A stretch of DNA of 64,000 nucleotides from an uncultured bacterium (GTDB taxonomy: Bacteria; Elusimicrobiota; Elusimicrobia; Elusimicrobiales; Elusimicrobiaceae), in assembly GCA_949291545.1 (NCBI GenBank), contig CASEWB010000006.1, positions 186,001 to 250,000 on the forward strand, written 5' to 3'. The position numbers were made by a program, and so were the translations under genes. A model generated the notes under the pieces. The model had not been told where the DNA came from and made no database searches. It saw only the letters and a list, made by a program, of their open reading frames with translations. Positions 59,934-64,000 of the stretch are shown here, in pieces (position 1 is the stretch's first letter; each line of letters starts with the position of its first letter).

Positions 59934-60995
59934 TTAGAGGAGAATAGACAGTGCTAAAAAGTATCCGGCCATCAAGATAAGCCCCGTGGGGACAGCAATT
60001 GCGGCCCATTCACGGCTTTTAATGCCCAGTTTTTCAGCCGCTACGATGTTGGGCAAATTCCCCTGCACCAACATACTGCCAAACGCCGCTAATCCAACCA
60101 CCATATAGATAAGGTCTTGGTGGGAGATGGTAGGAACAATTTCAATAGCGGCCAAGGTGGCATTGTCGATAATTACCGACACGGCATTTGCCAAAAACAG
60201 CACTTTCCCGCCTAAATGCGTGATAGTGCTTTGCGCCAGCGGGCGAAGCCCGGTACTGATTAAATTTAAAGCAGCCACGAACATATAGATATGCCAGGTG
60301 CGGCGCAGCATGGAAGCGTAGGTTTCTTTATCTTCGCGAATATGCATTTGCATCGTGGTGCCGGCATGGCGTGCGCTGTAGCCGGCTGCCACCGATAAAA
60401 GCAAGATGGCGGGGGTAATCCACCAAAAGAAATTCTTTAATAAAAAGAAGAAATCCGCATGATGCGGTGCCCCGGCCAAAGCATTATTAATAATTAACCC
60501 CAACGGCTCCGCCAACGGCGTAAGCACGGCCCCCAACCCAATGGCATAACAGGCAAACACGGTAATCCGCACGGTGGAGGTCCGCTCCAAGCTGACTACT
60601 TTTAGCACTTCGGCTAATACCAGGGCCGAAACGGTTACACTCACCAAAGAGGACGTAATCCCCAACAAAAAGATAAGCAAAGCAAAACTGTAGCGCGGTT
60701 CCAACTTGCGAAAGAACGCAAATAACACGCGGAAAATATACCGGGAGTAATTGTTAAAAATAACGCTTACTACCAATACAATAAACGCCACATTCACCGG
60801 GTAGTTTAGCGTTTCGTATAGAAAGCTGGTGCTCCAGCCGCCGCTAATGGTTACGGCCGCGGCACCTACCCCTAATAAAAACACTTCCAAGTGGCTTTCC
60901 ACCCAGCGGGAAGTAAGCGGCCATACCAGTAAATTAATGACCACTATTCCTAACAACACATTTACCCACCACGGGGTTATCGCCAAGGTTTCCAT
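59934..60995 (-). CDS. DUF1646 family transporter-like membrane protein
   Basis: 353 residues with about ten membrane helices. Typical DUF1646 stretches: NPVNVAFI-like YPVNVAFIVLVVSVIF, LGITSSLVSVTVSALVLAEVL, LTPLAEPLGLIINN and ANAVSVIIDNATLAAIEI. The DNATLA and EPLG segments resemble ion-transporter (arsenite/NhaD-like) re-entrant motifs, so a cation antiporter or symporter role is likely but unproven. TAAAAT lies 6 nt before the ATG and there is no ribosome site. Its stop is next to the distal box of the copy-3 promoter. Confidence 0.8.
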   Translation of the reverse strand: METLAITPWWVNVLLGIVVINLLVWPLTSRWVESHLEVFLLGVGAAAVTISGGWSTSFLYETLNYPVNVAFIVLVVSVIFNNYSRYIFRVLFAFFRKLEPRYSFALLIFLLGITSSLVSVTVSALVLAEVLKVVSLERTSTVRITVFACYAIGLGAVLTPLAEPLGLIINNALAGAPHHADFFFLLKNFFWWITPAILLLSVAAGYSARHAGTTMQMHIREDKETYASMLRRTWHIYMFVAALNLISTGLRPLAQSTITHLGGKVLFLANAVSVIIDNATLAAIEIVPTISHQDLIYMVVGLAAFGSMLVQGNLPNIVAAEKLGIKSREWAAIAVPTGLILMAGYFLALSILL

Positions 60996-61007
60996 ATATA
61001 TATTTTA
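60996..61007 (-). promoter_or_regulatory. Leaderless-type -10 for the DUF1646 gene
   Basis: TAAAAT, 6 nt, ATG; no ribosome site. Confidence 0.5.
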
Positions 61008-61050
61008 CAAAAACATCTTTTCCGCCGCCCGAAAGTTTTTATTGCCTGCA

Positions 61051-61079
61051 TTGAGCAAAGTTTTTAATTGTAGTAAAAT
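61051..61079 (+). promoter_or_regulatory. Promoter of the Ala/Lys-rich exported protein
   Basis: TTGAGC, 17 bp, TAAAAT; leader about 30 nt with an ACAAGGAG ribosome site. Confidence 0.65.
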
Positions 61080-61116
61080 ACAGGAGTAAAGGAACTTTAT
61101 TTACAAGGAGAAAAAC

Positions 61117-61746
61117 ATGAAAAAAATTATCGTACTCGCTTTCGCGCTGACCATGAGCGCCGCTTGGCCCACCAGCGTCCGCGCGGCGGATGACTGCGGC
61201 TGTGCCGCGGCAGACGTGGCCTGCATTAATAACTGCACGCTGTCCAAAATTACCGCTTTGAGAAAAGACATCCAAAGCAAGAAAGAAGCCGCCATTGCCA
61301 AAATTCAAGCGGCCAAGGCCGAAGCTCAGGCCAAAGCCCAAAACCAAGACGCGGACGCTAAAGCCCAATTGAAAGAAGCCAAAGCCAATGCTAAGGCCGC
61401 GGCGGAAGAAGCCAAAGCGAACGCTAAGGCCGCCAAAGAAGAAGCTAAAGCCAAGGCCAAAGCCGCCAAGGAAGAAGCCAAGGCTAAAGCCAAAGCCGAA
61501 AAAGAAGCCTTGAAGAAAGCCAAAGAAGAAGCGAAAGCCAAAGCCAAAGCCGCCAAAGAACAGGCCAAAGCAGAAGCCGCCGCTAAAAAGGCCGCTTTAA
61601 AACAAGCCAAAGAAGACGCCAAGGCCAAAGCCAAAGCGGAAAAAGAAGCCGCCGAAGCCAAAAAAGCCGAAGCCAAAAAAGCCGCTAAAGAAGCCAAAGA
61701 AGCTTTAAAAGCGGAAAAAGAAGCTTGGAAAGCCCTCGGCAAATAA
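61117..61746 (+). CDS. Exported Ala/Lys/Glu-rich coiled-coil protein
   Basis: 209 residues. Signal peptide to about residue 23 (VRA), a short Cys cluster (DDCGCAAADVACINNC, five Cys), then about 150 residues of near-perfect AKAKAAKEEAKAKAKAEKEA-type repeats forming one long highly charged helix or coiled coil. A rod, spacer or nucleic-acid/peptidoglycan-binding role is possible; similar tracts occur in TolA-like linkers. Good ribosome site and a clear promoter suggest strong expression. The repeats make slippage or length variation likely. No family assigned. Confidence 0.8.
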   Translation: MKKIIVLAFALTMSAAWPTSVRAADDCGCAAADVACINNCTLSKITALRKDIQSKKEAAIAKIQAAKAEAQAKAQNQDADAKAQLKEAKANAKAAAEEAKANAKAAKEEAKAKAKAAKEEAKAKAKAEKEALKKAKEEAKAKAKAAKEQAKAEAAAKKAALKQAKEDAKAKAKAEKEAAEAKKAEAKKAAKEAKEALKAEKEAWKALGK

Positions 61747-61759
61747 GATCTGTCCATAC

Positions 61760-61791
61760 AAAACGCCCGCACTACTCGTACGGGCGTTTTT
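61760..61791. terminator. Bidirectional terminator
   Basis: AAAACGCCCG, 11-nt loop, CGGGCGTTTT; between the Ala/Lys-rich gene and the convergent pilin gene. Confidence 0.88.
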
Positions 61792-61813
61792 AGATGAAAA
61801 CTATTTAAAGGCT

Positions 61814-62371
61814 TCACTGAAAAAACCAACGCGTACCAGAAATTTGTTCCCCTCCAAAACTTTTGCATATTTTCTGTCCCACAGAGCTGGTAGCATAGCA
61901 TACAATCCGATCTTGATATTCTGCTGAATAATGGCCATAAAAAATAAACGAAATTTTAGGAGCACCTGTATTACCGATAACACTATACACTCCGCCCATC
62001 ACAGTTTTAGCCCGTTGCCGCGTACCATCTCCATTTGTAGTATAAGTTCCATCTAATGTAATATAAGTGCCATCCTCCCAAAAGAAATCGCGTCCCGCAT
62101 AAGAGGAAATATAATCTTTAGGGATATCAACATCCAAATTGGACACCCCAGTATATTCGCCATTTGCCAAAAAATACCGCTCTTGCGCTTCATGCAGGGT
62201 CCGCAGCATTGGAAGCATACGCATCACTTTGCTTTTTAGTACTGCAGTCTCATATTGCGGAACTGCTACTGCCATCAATACACCAATAATTAAAACGACC
62301 ACTAACAGTTCTAAAAGCGTAAATCCAGCGTTTTTTTTCGTTTGAAAAGATTTTTGATAAATTTGATACAT
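61814..62371 (-). CDS. Type IV pilin-like protein
   Basis: 185 residues. A 16-residue leader ends in Gly before FTLLELLVVVLIIGVLM, with Glu at +5: a classical class III signal. A helix, then a beta-rich domain with NGEYTGVSNLDVDIP and two Cys near the C-terminus (RIVCYATSS and KICKSFGG), a pattern shared with the frameshifted pilin at 33 kb. It may form a pilus or pseudopilus or be a displayed minor pilin. No pilus machinery genes in the window. TAAATT lies 6 nt before the ATG. Confidence 0.88.
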   Translation of the reverse strand: MYQIYQKSFQTKKNAGFTLLELLVVVLIIGVLMAVAVPQYETAVLKSKVMRMLPMLRTLHEAQERYFLANGEYTGVSNLDVDIPKDYISSYAGRDFFWEDGTYITLDGTYTTNGDGTRQRAKTVMGGVYSVIGNTGAPKISFIFYGHYSAEYQDRIVCYATSSVGQKICKSFGGEQISGTRWFFQ

Positions 62372-62383
62372 AATCCCAATTTA
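62372..62383 (-). promoter_or_regulatory. Leaderless-type -10 for the pilin-like gene
   Basis: TAAATT, 6 nt (GGGATT), ATG. The GGG could instead be a poor ribosome site. Confidence 0.35.
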
Positions 62384-62445
62384 TCAAAAAAAAAACAAAT
62401 CAAGGCCTTCATAAACATGGCATTTTCCGAATAAAATATTTCTAT

Positions 62446-63303
62446 CTACGGCAAAGATATTTCCATACTTAAGGCAGAATCTAAATTCTCCTCCATACCC
62501 ATTCCAGACATACGAGCGGAATTCTCTATTTCTCCTGCGGGCGGGACATCCGGCACAGCCGCCGAGGAGCCCTCCTGCTTACATTCCCCCCACGGGTCCG
62601 CAATCCATTGACCGGTTAGCGTGTCGCAGGAAAAACCGCGGCTTTGGGTGCCGCCCTGTGGGCAGGGTTGCTCCTGCGGGGCCGGGCGCGGACCGGACAC
62701 CGCCGAACAATCGCAAGTAAGCGCAATGCTGCAGCTGCCCCAGTCGCTCCAGGTATCCGTTGCAGGGTCACAGGTGCGGGTTTGCTGTCCTTGTTCCTGG
62801 CAGCCGCAGGGGCGGGTATCCGGCCCTTGGCAAAGAGCCGTCTTTTTAACGGGGGAGCACTCCTCGCCGGAGCGATAATCGGCGCGGGCTGTTAAATCGG
62901 TGCAAGTGGGATAATCTTTCCGCAGGCGTTGGCACGCTGTTGCGTCTTCGCAACAAATCCGGCCGTCTTCGTAAGAAGGCATACGCAACACATATCCATA
63001 CCCGCCTTTGCGGTGCGCCTCCGCACCGGTGGGCAAGAGCTCGTAACGAAAATATTTGCTCTCTTCGTTTGCCAAAATCCCCGGCAAAACGGCAAAATCG
63101 GTTATATAGCGCTTATCCAACACGCAGCGTTTTTCTTGCTCGGTGCGCAGCGCCGCAAGTATTTCTTCGGCTTCGGTGGTTTTGCGCTGTTCCGCCGCAT
63201 TATAAATACGCGGCAAAGCTACCGCCGCCAAAATACCTATTACCACCACCGTCACCAAAAGTTCCGGCAGGGTGAAAGCTTCCTTTTGTTTGTATAGCTG
63301 CAT
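62446..63303 (-). CDS. Pilin-like protein with Cys-rich thrombospondin-like tail
   Basis: 285 residues. Prepilin signal KQKEAFTLPELLVTVVVIG: Ala instead of Gly at -1 and Glu at +5. The usual pilin helix and a domain to about residue 150 follow, then a Cys-rich region (about 145-235) with TRTCDPATDTWSDWGSC, CGCQEQGQQ, CDCSAVSG and SCDTLTGQWIADPWGEC. The W..W..C spacing resembles thrombospondin type 1 repeats. A flexible Pro/Ser/Met tail follows. It looks like a minor pilin carrying an adhesive tip. GGGGGACGGA precedes the start. Confidence 0.82.
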   Translation of the reverse strand: MQLYKQKEAFTLPELLVTVVVIGILAAVALPRIYNAAEQRKTTEAEEILAALRTEQEKRCVLDKRYITDFAVLPGILANEESKYFRYELLPTGAEAHRKGGYGYVLRMPSYEDGRICCEDATACQRLRKDYPTCTDLTARADYRSGEECSPVKKTALCQGPDTRPCGCQEQGQQTRTCDPATDTWSDWGSCSIALTCDCSAVSGPRPAPQEQPCPQGGTQSRGFSCDTLTGQWIADPWGECKQEGSSAAVPDVPPAGEIENSARMSGMGMEENLDSALSMEISLP

Positions 63304-63383
63304 ATCCGTCCCCCAACTATTATAGAACCCCTTCTTTATAGTATATATTGCTTTTAAAGAGAAGCAAGCTTTTTTTCTAAAAT

Positions 63384-63414
63384 AAAACCCCGCCTTCCGG
63401 TTGGAAAGCGGGGG
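63384..63414 (-). terminator. Terminator after the MntP-like gene
   Basis: CCCCGC-TTTCC, 4-nt loop, GGAA-GGCGGGG then TTTTATTTT in minus-strand reading, with one bulge. Confidence 0.8.
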
Positions 63415-63431
63415 AATTGGAAACGGTACAG

Positions 63432-63989
63432 TTAAATAATAATCATTTTAACTGCCATAATAATCAAAAGCAAACCCGCGGCCAATTCAATTTTTTTGCT
63501 GACAATCGTTTTGGACGTTTTTTTGCCCAAATGGAAGCCGAGCATCGTCATGGCAAACGATAAAATAAGCAATAAAAGCACCTGCGGGAAATACGCCTTG
63601 TCCATCGTTTCTACGGCATACCCTACCAAAAACGAATTCAACCCGATAACGGCGGACACTTTGGCCAACTTGCGGGTATCGTCCGCGTCCACATTGCTAA
63701 AACTGGGGGATTTTTCAATTGATTCCAACATAAACTTAATCCCTAACAACAACAGAAAAGCAAACGCCACCCAATTGTTTGCAAAATGCACCCACGAGCG
63801 GAAGAAAATCATACTCAAAATATATCCCGCCGTAAACAACAAGGCGTTAAATCCGGCAAAGAACAAAGCCAACTTAATAGAAAAAATGCTTTTCTTATCG
63901 GACGACATTTTTATCGCCGACATATTAGCCGAAACCATATTGTCCACGCCAATACACAAAAAGATAATCGTTACGGATATTATGCCCAT
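63432..63989 (-). CDS. MntP-like manganese efflux family membrane protein
   Basis: 185 residues with six membrane helices in two repeats, each carrying an acidic and an Asn/Ser position (GVDNMVSANMSAIKM in the first; VIGLNSFLVGYAVETMDKAY in the second), and NNWVAFAFLLLLGIKFMLES between them, as in MntP (DUF204). It is predicted to export Mn2+ or another divalent cation. A GAGG site lies 7 nt before the ATG at the window edge, so the gene is probably complete. Confidence 0.75.
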   Translation of the reverse strand: MGIISVTIIFLCIGVDNMVSANMSAIKMSSDKKSIFSIKLALFFAGFNALLFTAGYILSMIFFRSWVHFANNWVAFAFLLLLGIKFMLESIEKSPSFSNVDADDTRKLAKVSAVIGLNSFLVGYAVETMDKAYFPQVLLLLILSFAMTMLGFHLGKKTSKTIVSKKIELAAGLLLIIMAVKMIII

Positions 63990-64000
63990 AGCCGGACCTC

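Noticed and set aside
61326..61901. 191-codon frame antisense to the Ala/Lys-rich gene
   Set aside because: It is the mirror of the low-complexity repeats (Ala/Leu/Ser runs) and crosses the terminator; the plus-strand gene has signal peptide, promoter and ribosome site.

Overview
The window looks like a chromosomal segment of a Gram-negative, fermentative, probably gut-associated bacterium of the Elusimicrobiota (Elusimicrobium-like). This placement is inferred from gene content: several short type IV pilin-like proteins with the Elusimicrobium-style leader and C-terminal cysteines, a trimeric NADH-linked [FeFe] hydrogenase, a membrane pyrophosphatase, BamA-like and LpoB-like envelope proteins, and many exported proteins with no obvious relatives. 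No phage, insertion sequence, CRISPR array or rRNA was seen. The only RNA gene found is a tRNA-Asp. Genes are densely packed on both strands, and most convergent pairs share a strong hairpin terminator.

Layout. 1-6.6 kb: RDD membrane protein (cut by the edge), sodium:solute symporter, two LemA-type proteins, M48 protease and an LTA-synthase-like enzyme. 6.6-11.2 kb: two paralogous exported proteins of unknown function behind an unusual promoter, then pyrimidine-nucleoside phosphorylase. 11.2-17.5 kb: AsmA-like protein, QueH, CorA, alanine/glycine symporter, nucleoside phosphorylase. 17.5-27.6 kb: TPR-sensor Ser/Thr kinase, murI-pgeF, cation/proton antiporter, receiver-GGDEF protein, fluoride channel, phosphoglucomutase, barrel protein-murB, tRNA-Asp, dCMP deaminase. 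27.7-32.8 kb: BamA-like protein, an exported protein-glutaminase-like enzyme, H+-pyrophosphatase. 32.8-34.3 kb: a frameshifted pilin gene, a gene-free stretch with a diverged 57-bp repeat, a small lipoprotein. 34.3-45.5 kb: M3 peptidase, an ispH-UbiA-like fusion with pfkA and rlmB, an apparently metal-free purple-acid-phosphatase homologue, and a barrel protein/histidine kinase/AI-2E-exporter operon. 45.5-51.7 kb: a lipoprotein-peptidoglycan operon (LpoB, two partner lipoproteins, FKBP isomerase) and a DMT transporter. 51.8-56 kb: hydABC hydrogenase. 56-60 kb: three tandem exported proteins that each end in a response-regulator receiver domain. 60-64 kb: DUF1646 transporter, Ala/Lys-rich exported protein, two pilin-like proteins (one with a thrombospondin-like tail), MntP-like protein.

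Two regulatory themes run through the window. (1) Four promoters share one geometry: palindromic boxes (core CCNAAAGG within GGCC...GGCC) spaced 22-24 bp apart, the nearest centred 7.5 bp before the -35, a TTGTTG-like -35, exactly 17 bp, then a TANNNT -10. All four lead into exported proteins of mostly unknown function (two paralogues at 6.8-9.7 kb, the glutaminase-like protein, and the exported receiver proteins), so they look like one uncharacterised regulon. (2) About sixteen first-of-operon genes have a TANNNT hexamer only 6-7 nt before the ATG and no Shine-Dalgarno, which suggests widespread leaderless transcription. Genes inside operons and a few highly structured leaders do have good Shine-Dalgarno sites.
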